64,000 nucleotides of DNA from Peptoniphilaceae bacterium AMB_02 (lineage in GTDB: Bacteria; Bacillota; Clostridia; Tissierellales; Peptoniphilaceae). Under the pieces are notes generated by a model. The model had not been told where the DNA came from, ran no database searches, and saw only the letters and a list, made by a program, of their open reading frames with translations. This document shows, one piece after another, positions 8,932 through 17,085 of this stretch. Numbering within the stretch: the stretch's first letter is position 1; each line of letters opens with the position of its first letter. A program made the translations under genes and the position numbers. The stretch is from the NCBI GenBank assembly GCA_036321625.1, contig CP143259.1:2282001-2346000 (forward strand), written 5' to 3'.

Positions 8932-10434
8932 GGCTCTATAATTTATAGTGTTGGTGAAGAAATATTAGTTTCTTTGCTGGCACTATTTTCTTTTTAAAAA
9001 ATAAAGACATAGTGACCAATTTCCTTTATAATTTAATCACCACAACAAAAAAATAAGGAGGCCACTATGTCTATTAGTAATTATATCTTAAATTTATTAG
9101 ATTTAAAAGATGAAAATATTGAGATTTTTGAAAAGGTCGAGAAGATTAAAAAGAAGAATATCTCTTACAATTTGATTTTTGGCCGGCTTACCTATAATGC
9201 TTCTGTTTGTCCCGTTTGTGGTAACGTGCATAGCCCAAGCATTATTAAACACGGCACTAAGTCTTCTGATATTAAACTTCTTCCTTTTAATGGCGAACCT
9301 ACTTTCTTGAGACTTAAAAAGCAGAGATTTTTATGTAAGGAGTGTAATTCTACTTTTATAGCTGAAACTGATATTGTTAAAAAGAATTGTTTTATTTCTA
9401 ATAGAGTAAAAGCTCATATTACAACTAATTTGACCATGAAAGTAAGTGAAAAAGATGTTGCTAGTTTACATTATGTTTCTCATTCTACGGTTTCTAAATG
9501 TGTAGATCAAGCTTTTGAACAGTTTAAGCCTAATTATCAGTTTTTACCAGAACATCTATGTTTTGATGAGTTTAAATCCACAAAAACTGCTAAAGGATCT
9601 ATGAGCTTTATTTTCTGTGATGCTATTACTCATGATATTATCGATATTGTTGAAAACAGGCAATTACACTATCTTAAGCGCTATTTTTCTAGGTTTAGTG
9701 AATGTGCTAGAGAATCGGTTAAAAGTATATGTATAGATATGTATCAGCCATACATTAGTCTAATTTCTGATCTTTTCCCTAATGCTAAGATAGTATTTGA
9801 TAAGTTCCATATAGTTAACCACTTATCTAGAGCATTGAACAAAACAAGAATAGAAGTTATGAATGGTTTTTCTAAGTATTCTATGGAATACAAAAGGTTA
9901 AAAAGGTATTGGAAGCTGATACAAAAGCCTTATTTAAAGCTTAATTCTACACGTTTTAGAAAGTGGATACATTTTGAAAGATGGAAAAGTGCTAGAGATG
10001 TGGTTATGGATAGTATTAGTGTCAACAAAACACTTCTAAATACTTATGATTGTTATCAGATTCTTTTAAAGGATGTAGAAAACGGAGATATTGCCTCCTT
10101 AAAGGCACATTTAGAATATTATTCAGATGAGGTATCAGATGCTATGAAAACTAGTATTAACACGCTTTTAAAGGACTTTGAGTACGTAAAAAATTGCTTA
10201 GAAGTGAATGTTACAAATGGATGTTTAGAAGGTATTAATAATTTTATTAAGTGTTTAAAAAGAGTTGCTTTCGGATACAGGTCGTACTATCATTTTAGGA
10301 ATCGAATATTAATTTGCAAGAAAATGATAGTACCAAAAGACACTGTAAGTGTAAAAAAACGTCAGGCAGCTAACGCTGCCTGACATTAATAGTTTGTGAT
10401 TAATTTATATACCAACACTATTTGACAAAGAACC
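8932..10434 (+). mobile_element. ISL3-family insertion sequence, complete (about 1503 bp)
   Basis: The element is bounded by imperfect inverted ends: GGCTCTATAATTTATAGTGT on the left and, on the opposite strand, GGTTCTTTGTCAAATAGTGT on the right. Eight-base target duplications flank it. It carries one transposase gene with its own ribosome-binding site. The insertion point is the loop of a terminator between convergent host genes, so it disrupts no coding sequence. Confidence 0.92.
9067..10383 (+). CDS. ISL3-family transposase
   Basis: A 438-residue DDE transposase. The N-terminus has a zinc-finger pattern CPVCGNVHSPSIIKHG...CKECNSTF, followed by a helix-turn-helix-like region (MKVSEKDVASLHYVSHSTVSKCV) and the DDE catalytic core: FDEFKSTKTAKGSMSF (first Asp), SICIDMYQPY (second Asp), and NGCLEGINNFIKCLKRVAFGYRSYYHFRNRI (Glu). 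These are typical of ISL3-family enzymes. The frame is intact and AAGGAGG precedes the ATG, so the element looks competent to move. Confidence 0.95.
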   Translation: MSISNYILNLLDLKDENIEIFEKVEKIKKKNISYNLIFGRLTYNASVCPVCGNVHSPSIIKHGTKSSDIKLLPFNGEPTFLRLKKQRFLCKECNSTFIAETDIVKKNCFISNRVKAHITTNLTMKVSEKDVASLHYVSHSTVSKCVDQAFEQFKPNYQFLPEHLCFDEFKSTKTAKGSMSFIFCDAITHDIIDIVENRQLHYLKRYFSRFSECARESVKSICIDMYQPYISLISDLFPNAKIVFDKFHIVNHLSRALNKTRIEVMNGFSKYSMEYKRLKRYWKLIQKPYLKLNSTRFRKWIHFERWKSARDVVMDSISVNKTLLNTYDCYQILLKDVENGDIASLKAHLEYYSDEVSDAMKTSINTLLKDFEYVKNCLEVNVTNGCLEGINNFIKCLKRVAFGYRSYYHFRNRILICKKMIVPKDTVSVKKRQAANAA

Positions 10435-10457
10435 TTAATAAAACCCATTTACGGTTT
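10435..10457. repeat. right target-site duplication and right arm of the split terminator
   Basis: TTAATAAA (10435-10442) repeats the left flank. ACCCATTTACGGTTTTT after it is complementary to the arm at 8910-8923; joining the two halves restores a hairpin serving the HerA-like gene and mgtE. Confidence 0.85.
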
Positions 10458-11813
10458 TTAAATATTTAGTAATGCTGATGCGATTTTGAAGTAAATAATA
10501 AGTGATCCGGCATCAACCAATGTAGTTATCAATGGACCTGCCATTATAGCGGGGTCTAGTTTCAGTTTTTTAGCAATTATAGGCAGTACTCCACCTACCA
10601 ATTTTGCCATTAGTACAGTAAAAACCAAAGTAATAGAAACTACAAATGATATCGTCATATCCATTCTTTCTACAAGTATAAGTCTTAAGAAGTTAACGAC
10701 TGCAAGTATTGAACCTACCAATAATGCAATTGCGGTTTCCTTCTTTATTACCTTGAAGAAATCCTTTATTTGAATATCTCCTATTGCCAATCCACGTATT
10801 ATAAGTGTTGAACTCTGACTGCCGGCATTACCTCCCGTATCCATTAGCATCGGGACAAATACTACTAGCTGAGTTATCTTTGACAAGACATCTTGGTAGC
10901 CGTCCATAATTGCACCCGTGAAGGTAGCTGATATCATAAGTATTAGAAGCCATGTAATTCTGTGTTTTGCCAGTTTTATTACCGGCGTTTCCAGGTACTC
11001 TTCGTCAGATGGTGCCATCGCAGCCATCTTTTGGAAGTCTTCCGTAGCCTCTTCTTCAATTACATCCATGATATCGTCAACCGTAATAATACCTGTCAAT
11101 CTATACTCATTATCGACTACCGGAATCGCCAAGAAGTCGTATTTCTTAAATACTTCAGCTACTTCCTCTTGGTCGTCAAGAGTGTTTACGGTAATTATTT
11201 CAGTATCCATTATATCCCCAATTTTTTTGGAGATATCTTCTGTAACCAATTTTCTTAAAGATACTATTCCAACTAGCTTTGAGGATCTACTAGTTACATA
11301 ACAGGTATATACCGTCTCTTTGGTCATACCTATGTCCCTTATATGGTCTATGGCTTCTTGAACTGTCATCTCTTCTTTCAAAGCCACATATTCAATGGTC
11401 ATTATAGATCCGGCAGAATCCTTAGGATAATTTAAGAATTCATTAATCAGCCTTCGCTCTGAATGTGGTGCATTTTTAAGTACATCCGATACAAACTCTG
11501 CAGGCATCTCTTCAAGTAAGTCGATCATGTCGTCAAAGTAGAGTTCATCTAAAATATACTTGAGCTCCGCATCGGTAATAAGCGATACCATCTCTTTTTG
11601 TTTATCCACATCAAAGTAACTAAATACTTCTACTCCAAGTTCTTTGGGAAGAAGTCTTAAAACCAAAAGCGAGTTCGCCTCGTCAAGCTCATCGACTATT
11701 TCAGCCAAATCAACCGGATTGAGCTGGGATATATATCCCTTTAGCTCGGGCAATTTCTTTTCTTCTATTAAATTAAGAATGTCTCTTTCCTGTATTAGCG
11801 TTCTATCATTCAT
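10458..11813 (-). CDS. mgtE: magnesium transporter MgtE
   Basis: A 451-residue Mg2+ channel of the plasma membrane. Domains in order: the superhelical N domain (residues 1-130, with LVLRLLP and IDLLEEMPAEFVSDVL), a pair of CBS domains (about 135-255, containing DIMDTEIITVN and GIITVDDIMDVIEEEATEDFQ), and five transmembrane helices (about 280-450). The pore segment PMLMDTGGNAGSQSSTLIIRGLA is conserved. The cytosolic N and CBS domains normally sense intracellular Mg2+ and gate the pore. The start ATG overlaps the stop of the upstream P-loop gene by four bases, so the two are translationally coupled. No M-box riboswitch is visible upstream. Confidence 0.95.
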   Translation of the reverse strand: MNDRTLIQERDILNLIEEKKLPELKGYISQLNPVDLAEIVDELDEANSLLVLRLLPKELGVEVFSYFDVDKQKEMVSLITDAELKYILDELYFDDMIDLLEEMPAEFVSDVLKNAPHSERRLINEFLNYPKDSAGSIMTIEYVALKEEMTVQEAIDHIRDIGMTKETVYTCYVTSRSSKLVGIVSLRKLVTEDISKKIGDIMDTEIITVNTLDDQEEVAEVFKKYDFLAIPVVDNEYRLTGIITVDDIMDVIEEEATEDFQKMAAMAPSDEEYLETPVIKLAKHRITWLLILMISATFTGAIMDGYQDVLSKITQLVVFVPMLMDTGGNAGSQSSTLIIRGLAIGDIQIKDFFKVIKKETAIALLVGSILAVVNFLRLILVERMDMTISFVVSITLVFTVLMAKLVGGVLPIIAKKLKLDPAIMAGPLITTLVDAGSLIIYFKIASALLNI

Positions 11814-12370
11814 ATATTTCTCCTGTCCAAATTGACCAGCAATTCATTTGTAAATGATTTTGATTCCAGTACATCGTATTTTGAAATAATATAATCTGCA
11901 TATTCTATAACCGAAGCAGCAGTAGGTTTTATAAATGCATCACTCGTATTCTTAATCATTATGAATAGATGAGGCTTTACATAATGCCTAAGAGAATTGG
12001 ATTCACAGATGATTAAATCAGCATCTTTTGCTAATTTAAGAAACTCCTCATATGCTTGTAAGATGTATTCTTTATGAGTTCTAATCCAATAAACAGATGA
12101 ACATCCTGCATCGAGCAATCGAACAGTGTCCTTGTCAGTTCCACTGCCCATCTCTTGTATTATATCATAATTTCCCTCTACACTGGTACAAACTCCACAA
12201 CCTTCACCACCTCTTGGGCATAACATATCTCTTGACTCTATTGTTGTAATCTTTAGTCCTACGACATTTAAACCATCCTTGTAGTTTTTTATTATTTCAC
12301 ATGCCAGAGAAGTTTTTCCGCTGTTTCTCCCCGTTGCACCTATCATTATCATTCTGTTCTCAATAATCAT
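11810..12370 (-). CDS. MobB-like P-loop GTPase, molybdopterin cofactor related
   Basis: A 186-residue protein with a Walker A motif GATGRNSGKTSLA at residues 12-24 and the strand DADLIICESNSL near residue 131, resembling MobB, the GTP-binding adaptor of molybdopterin guanine dinucleotide synthesis. Between the two motifs lies a cysteine cluster LCPRGGEGCGVC (about residues 50-61) that is not a standard feature of MobB and could bind a metal or iron-sulfur cluster. The gene is divergent from moeA, supporting a cofactor role, and overlaps mgtE by four bases. MobA is absent here. The assignment is moderate. Confidence 0.6.
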   Translation of the reverse strand: MIIENRMIMIGATGRNSGKTSLACEIIKNYKDGLNVVGLKITTIESRDMLCPRGGEGCGVCTSVEGNYDIIQEMGSGTDKDTVRLLDAGCSSVYWIRTHKEYILQAYEEFLKLAKDADLIICESNSLRHYVKPHLFIMIKNTSDAFIKPTAASVIEYADYIISKYDVLESKSFTNELLVNLDRRNI

Positions 12371-12518
12371 AACGCACTCCTTTATCCTAATACATACATA
12401 AAATAAAACAAGTCCATAGGTTCATTATACCTCTATTCACTAAAATGTGATAGAATTAAAATAAATTAACAAAAATTAATTGTTTTTTAATATGGGTATT
12501 ACATTTTGGAGGCAGTGT

Positions 12519-13712
12519 ATGAAAAGAATAGATTTGGAAACAGGACTTAATTTAATAGATGAACATATCGGTTCTATTAAGGATACCGAAAAAATTGATA
12601 TTATCGATGCACTTGGCAGAGTCCTTGCCGAGGATATTTACTCTCCCATCGATATCCCTCTATTTGACAGATCTCCACTCGATGGTTATGCGATTAGAGC
12701 TGAAGATTTGGTAAAAGGCGATTCTACAAGATTTAAAGTCATTGAAAAGATATATGCCGGAGATGTCCCTAAATATGAAATAGAGGAAGGTCTGGCTACC
12801 AGGATTATGACCGGTGCGATGATTCCAAAAGGAGCAAATACGATATTAAAACAGGAACTGGTTGATGTCTATGATGAGTACATAGAGACGAAAGCTCAAC
12901 TTTCCCCTTTTGATAATTATATTCCAAAAGGAGAAGACTTAAAAATTGGCGATTTGATAACTTCTAAAAACAGAAGTTTAAATTCAATTTTAATCGGATT
13001 ATTGGCAGGCATGGGCATTGCCGATGTAGAAGTTTTTAGGGAATTGAAAATAGGAGTTCTAAGTACCGGAAGTGAAGTTGTAGATTATAAATCCGATATA
13101 AGCGCAGGAAAGATTTACGATTCAAATAGTATGACCTTTATTCAAAGACTTAAGGAGTTGGGATTTAAGAATATCGTAACCGGTAGATGCGGAGATGATG
13201 TGGAGAGTTTGAAATCCGATTTTCTGAATCTCATTAAAAATACTGATTTTGTAATATCAACCGGTGGGGTCTCGGTTGGAGAAAAGGACTATATCCCATC
13301 TTCCTTACTAGAGATTGGTGCCAAACCGCTTTTTGAAAAGGTAAGAATCAAGCCCGGTTCACATATGGTAGTTTATAAATACGGTGATGTACCTATTCTT
13401 GGACTCTCCGGTAATCCTTTTGCGGCACTGGCAACCTTTGAAATTTTCGGCAGAAGAATCCTAGCTAAATTATCCAATGTTGAGAGTGTCTTTCCGAAAA
13501 AGATAAAATCAACTACGATTAATTCTTTTGACAAAGCTTCAAGAGTAAGGCGCCTGGTAAGGGCAAGTTACGAAAACGGAATGGTAAAGTTTTCCAATAA
13601 ACACGATGCCGGAGTTATGTCCAGCATGATCAGTTGTAATTGCCTTGTTGACATCCCCGAAGGCTCTGAGCCTATAGCCGTAGGAGAAGAAGTTGAGCTC
13701 TACTTATTATAG
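12519..13712 (+). CDS. moeA: molybdopterin molybdenumtransferase MoeA
   Basis: Cytosolic enzyme that inserts molybdate (or tungstate) into adenylated molybdopterin. The 397 residues match the family: the N-terminal PIDIPLFDRSPLDGYAIRAEDL, the IMTGAMIPKGANTIL segment, the MoCF-binding core STGSEVV...SAGKIYDSNS, the TGGVSVGEKDYIPS loop and the C-terminal GLSGNPFAALATFEIF. The start is the ATG at 12519 with GGAGG seven nt upstream; the same frame opens 39 nt earlier without a ribosome-binding site. A strong bidirectional terminator follows. Confidence 0.93.
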   Translation: MKRIDLETGLNLIDEHIGSIKDTEKIDIIDALGRVLAEDIYSPIDIPLFDRSPLDGYAIRAEDLVKGDSTRFKVIEKIYAGDVPKYEIEEGLATRIMTGAMIPKGANTILKQELVDVYDEYIETKAQLSPFDNYIPKGEDLKIGDLITSKNRSLNSILIGLLAGMGIADVEVFRELKIGVLSTGSEVVDYKSDISAGKIYDSNSMTFIQRLKELGFKNIVTGRCGDDVESLKSDFLNLIKNTDFVISTGGVSVGEKDYIPSSLLEIGAKPLFEKVRIKPGSHMVVYKYGDVPILGLSGNPFAALATFEIFGRRILAKLSNVESVFPKKIKSTTINSFDKASRVRRLVRASYENGMVKFSNKHDAGVMSSMISCNCLVDIPEGSEPIAVGEEVELYLL

Positions 13713-13721
13713 TTTTAAATA

Positions 13722-13762
13722 AAAAACGGAACTATCACAAAAATGTGATATGTTCCGTTTTT
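13722..13762. terminator. bidirectional terminator between moeA and the HtrA-like gene
   Basis: AAAAACGGAAC-TATCACA pairs with TGTGATA-GTTCCGTTTTT. A/T tails lie on both sides, so it can serve both convergent genes. Confidence 0.92.
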
Positions 13763-13772
13763 AATGTTTATT

Positions 13773-15182
13773 TTATCTTAGTTCTCCGGTAAACTTGATG
13801 TCCAGTTCAACTTTGGAATTATCTCTTTGGACCATAACTCTTGCACCGTCTCCCAGATTGTATCCAAGCAGTACGGTTTTTAGCTGTGCCATGGATTTGA
13901 TTTCTTTACCATCTATTCCTGTTATTATATCCATACTCTTAATACCGGCTTGGTCTGCAGGTGAACCCGGTACGACATCTATTACGATTATACCGTCTTT
14001 TGCATTTAGTTCTTCACCTTTCATATTTTTGTAGTAATCTACGTTTACAGCTCTTATCCCCATTACTACCGGTTCGAAGTTTTGAGTAGTCTTAATTTTA
14101 TTAACTATGGCAGCAGCTGTATTGACCGGAATTGCAAAGCCCAATCCTTCACCGCCTGATGCTTTGGCAGTATTGATTCCAATCAGCTGTCCTTTAGCAT
14201 TTAACAAGGCTCCACCACTATTACCTCTATTGATGGCTGCATCTGTCTGAATTAAACCATCCATTGAGGTTCCATTTTGCATGGTTATACTTCTGCCCAA
14301 CCCGGAAATATATCCTGAAGTCAGGGTCGATTGAAGATCAAGACCCAACGGATTTCCGATAGCTATGGCTTTATCACCTACTTTGATAGAATCACTGTCA
14401 CCAAGTTCTACAGGTGTTAAGCCAGTTTTTTCAACCTTTACAACTGCTAAATCCAGCGAAGGTTCATGCCAAACCAATTTTGCAGGTACACTTTCTTTGT
14501 CTGCAAATACAACTTTTATCTGATCAGTTTTGCCATCGTTGACTACATGGGAATTAGTCAATATATAGCCGTCTTCACTGACTATAACTCCGGATCCTAC
14601 TCCTTCTCCGACTCCCGAAGAAAAAATATCATTTCCCGTTTGAATTCTTGTGGAGATACCAACTACTGATTTTCCTGCTTTTTCATTTACTGCAGATTCT
14701 ATATTAACCGGATCAATCGCATTGATTTGTACGGCAGTACTTCCGTTACCTGTATTACTTACCGGTTGGTTTTTGTTAAAAAACGGTAGTGCTTGTGTAT
14801 ATAGCATTATCCCCATAACCGATCCGATTAAACCAAAGATAAGTGCTGATAAAATTCTACCAAAAGGTTTTTTCTTTCCTCTGGCCATTTCTTCTTTAAC
14901 CAGTTTTCTGACTTGTTCTGAATTAACCCCATCTGTATTAGTTTGTGCCTCTTCTGCCCTGTGGCTTGTATTTTCATATTTGTAGTCATTATTAAAAATT
15001 GAATTATCATTCTCTGAATATTCATGGTAATGGGCATAAGAGTTAATTCTGTCTTGCCTATACTTTTCATCATCTAAAAAGCTTTCAGTGTCATATCTTC
15101 TTTCTCTGTCGATATTATTTCCGGATTCATTTGTATTGTAATCCGAATTAGGATTGTTTTTATTTTCATTCACTTTCATCAC
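13773..15182 (-). CDS. HtrA/DegP-type membrane-anchored serine protease with PDZ domain
   Basis: Trypsin-like surface protease for protein quality control. Layout: a hydrophilic, Asn/Glu/Tyr-rich cytosolic N-terminus of about 100 residues, one transmembrane helix (around LSALIFGLIGSVMGIMLY), then the protease domain with triad His in LTNSHVV, Asp in SLDLAVVKV and Ser in NRGNSGGALL, and one C-terminal PDZ domain (GIIVIDVVPGSPADQAGI...). Length 469 is typical of Firmicutes HtrA. The open frame begins GTG-ATG-AAA-GTG; AGAGGTGA is too close to the first two, so the GTG at 15171-15173 is a plausible true start, three codons inside. No two-component system is adjacent. Confidence 0.93.
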   Translation of the reverse strand: MMKVNENKNNPNSDYNTNESGNNIDRERRYDTESFLDDEKYRQDRINSYAHYHEYSENDNSIFNNDYKYENTSHRAEEAQTNTDGVNSEQVRKLVKEEMARGKKKPFGRILSALIFGLIGSVMGIMLYTQALPFFNKNQPVSNTGNGSTAVQINAIDPVNIESAVNEKAGKSVVGISTRIQTGNDIFSSGVGEGVGSGVIVSEDGYILTNSHVVNDGKTDQIKVVFADKESVPAKLVWHEPSLDLAVVKVEKTGLTPVELGDSDSIKVGDKAIAIGNPLGLDLQSTLTSGYISGLGRSITMQNGTSMDGLIQTDAAINRGNSGGALLNAKGQLIGINTAKASGGEGLGFAIPVNTAAAIVNKIKTTQNFEPVVMGIRAVNVDYYKNMKGEELNAKDGIIVIDVVPGSPADQAGIKSMDIITGIDGKEIKSMAQLKTVLLGYNLGDGARVMVQRDNSKVELDIKFTGELR

Positions 15183-15337
15183 CTCTTATGAGCATAGTAT
15201 AATTAAAAAATATGTAGAAATTATGTTTTACATAAATCGTTAATATTTTTTAATATTTTCAAAAATCCTATAATTAACCGTTCTTTATAGAATATACCCA
15301 TATTCAGATTTTATAATATATCAAAATAGTAATATTA

Positions 15338-15366
15338 TTGAAATTACATTATTTTTTATATATAAT
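15338..15366 (+). promoter_or_regulatory. sigma-A promoter of the C39-like peptidase gene
   Basis: TTGAAA (15338-15343), a 17-nt spacer and TATAAT (15361-15366), 44 nt before the start codon. Confidence 0.75.
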
Positions 15367-15409
15367 AACTAAGGGAGCAGAGATGCTCCTTAAAATATTG
15401 GAGGATATT

Positions 15410-16330
15410 ATGTATCATAATAACAATAGGAGTCGCGTTAGACGTCCGATTAGAAAAACAAAAGTAAAGAAAACTAAATACATCTTGTTCTCTTCTACAA
15501 TAATAGTGCTCTTGACCTTGGTTTTTATAAAATTCTTTCTTCCAGCATTGAATTCAAACCTAAAAAACAGCGCCAATGTCAGCAACGACTCAGGTAAAGC
15601 TGTTTGGGTTGAGAATAAAGAGGACACTATTAAAGCTAAGTCAAAGAAAGATAAAGAGAAAGTAGAAGATATTGAAGCCAAGGATGATTCTGATGCAGTA
15701 ATCGAACCCGGTTCCCGTGCAGAGGAAGAAAAGCCTGAAGAGCAGGAAAGCGCCTCAAATGAGGACAAAAACAAAAAGAATGGCGAATACGATTTTAAAA
15801 TGGATTCTGCTGTAGGTTCGCTAATTTATTATAATCAAATGGATAAAAGATGGGCTGAACAATTATATGGTCCTCAAGATCCAATCGGTACGCATGGCTG
15901 TGGTCCGACTGTAATGGCAACTGTCGTTTCGAGCTTGACAGATACTCAGATGAACCCCAAGGAGATGAGTGACTGGGCATATGAAAATGGATATTGTGCC
16001 GTGGGAAACGGTTCAAGCCACGCTCTCATACCTGAGACTGCCAAGGCTTTCGGTTTAAATGTAGAACCTCTATATCGTGCAAGTGCAGAAGATATCAGAA
16101 CTGCTCTAAATAACGGAAAGATAGTAGTTGCACTTTCAGGGCACGGAATCTTCTCACCTGATGACGGTCACTTTTTTATAATCAGAGAAATAAAACCGAA
16201 CGGTAAAGTTACCATTTCCGATTCGGTAAAACTGGAACATGTTTTTATGCAGTGGGACATAGATACAATTCTCTCACAGGCGTCACCGGTATCATCGGCA
16301 GGCGGTCCCTTCTGGGCAATCAGTAAATAA
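15410..16330 (+). CDS. membrane-anchored C39-like (Peptidase_C39_2) cysteine peptidase
   Basis: A 306-residue protein with a short basic cytosolic N-terminus (MYHNNNRSRVRRPIRKTKVKK), one transmembrane segment (YILFSSTIIVLLTLVFIKFF, 20 residues, near 24-43), a 90-residue low-complexity Glu/Lys-rich spacer, and a C-terminal papain-like domain. The catalytic Cys lies in GTHGCGPTVMA, the His in GHFFII and the Asp in TISDSV. Relatives are extracellular cysteine peptidases or amidases of unknown target; a cell-wall or peptide substrate is likely from its location. GGAGGATATT fixes the ATG at 15410, although the frame is open further upstream. A terminator follows immediately. Confidence 0.8.
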   Translation: MYHNNNRSRVRRPIRKTKVKKTKYILFSSTIIVLLTLVFIKFFLPALNSNLKNSANVSNDSGKAVWVENKEDTIKAKSKKDKEKVEDIEAKDDSDAVIEPGSRAEEEKPEEQESASNEDKNKKNGEYDFKMDSAVGSLIYYNQMDKRWAEQLYGPQDPIGTHGCGPTVMATVVSSLTDTQMNPKEMSDWAYENGYCAVGNGSSHALIPETAKAFGLNVEPLYRASAEDIRTALNNGKIVVALSGHGIFSPDDGHFFIIREIKPNGKVTISDSVKLEHVFMQWDIDTILSQASPVSSAGGPFWAISK

Positions 16331-16358
16331 ACTTCGGAATCTTTTCCGGAGTTTTTTT
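16331..16358 (+). terminator. Rho-independent terminator
   Basis: ACTTCGGAA / TTCCGGAGT stem with TCTT loop, followed by seven T, directly after the C39-like gene. Confidence 0.9.
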
Positions 16359-16428
16359 ATTTATTATTAAATTGTTTCGCTTTTGTTGTAAATAATCAAT
16401 AACCTTAAAATTTAACAAAAAACTTTAC

Positions 16429-16454
16429 GTTTAATAACAGCTGAACAGTGGTAT
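16429..16454 (+). promoter_or_regulatory. sigma-B-like promoter candidate for the stress-protein gene
   Basis: GTTTAA (16429-16434), 14 nt, TGGTAT (16449-16454). This differs in one position from the Bacillus sigma-B consensus GTTTAA-N12-15-GGGTAT and precedes a general-stress-protein family gene. No sigma-B gene is in the window. Confidence 0.4.
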
Positions 16455-16489
16455 ATAAATAGTAGGAACAAAAAGAAAGAGGTGTTTTT

Positions 16490-17047
16490 ATGATTTACAA
16501 AGTTGAAATGTACGATTCTGAAAGTCCGGTCATCGATAGAATACTTGAATTAAAAGCTGAAGGTATCGTTGGCGATGACTTCTTTGTACTGGCAAAAAAC
16601 AAAGAGCAAATCGCAAAATTAGTTGAATATAGACTTGCTCATACACATACCGACGACGAAAATACCTTCTGGAAGAGAATTAAAGCATTTTTCAGAGGAG
16701 AAGAAAGCATGATCGATAAATGGCATCGAATTGGTTTGTCCGATGAAGAAGCTAGAAGATATGAAGAGGCAGTAGCAAACGGCAATATCTTATTGATTAT
16801 GGAGAGACCTGAAGTAATCATCGATGACGAATGGAAAGAGTATGTACCACAAGATGATCCTAGTTGGATGGAGAAAATGAGGGATGCTGAAAATTATCCA
16901 TTCCTTACTAAGAGCGGAATTGAGGATATCTCTGACATCCCAAGTGACTTGATATCCGATGTCATTCCTACCGAAATTAGTAAGAATGTTGATACTGACG
17001 CAGATAACCCTATGAACGAAGTTCCACCTAATAAAACCACACTATGA
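16490..17047 (+). CDS. general stress protein 17M-like domain protein (YflT family)
   Basis: A 185-residue soluble protein. The first 110 residues fit the general stress protein 17M/YflT domain: an N-terminal VEMYDSESPVIDRILELKAEGI, the FVLAKNKEQI segment, WKRIKAFFRGEESM, and the LSDEEARRYEEAVANGNILLIME stretch. The C-terminal 75 residues are acidic, rich in Asp/Pro/Ser and probably disordered. In Bacillus the family is induced by stress through sigma-B; its biochemical function is unknown. A sigma-B-like promoter lies 36 nt upstream. AAAGAGGTG precedes the ATG. Confidence 0.75.
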   Translation: MIYKVEMYDSESPVIDRILELKAEGIVGDDFFVLAKNKEQIAKLVEYRLAHTHTDDENTFWKRIKAFFRGEESMIDKWHRIGLSDEEARRYEEAVANGNILLIMERPEVIIDDEWKEYVPQDDPSWMEKMRDAENYPFLTKSGIEDISDIPSDLISDVIPTEISKNVDTDADNPMNEVPPNKTTL

Positions 17048-17054
17048 TAAAAAT

Positions 17055-17085
17055 AAGCCCCCGATTTTCGGGGGCTTTTTCTATT
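17055..17085. terminator. bidirectional terminator
   Basis: AAGCCCCCGA-TTT-TCGGGGGCTTTTT, a GC-rich stem between the stress-protein gene and glgP, with A-rich DNA on the other side. Confidence 0.93.
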
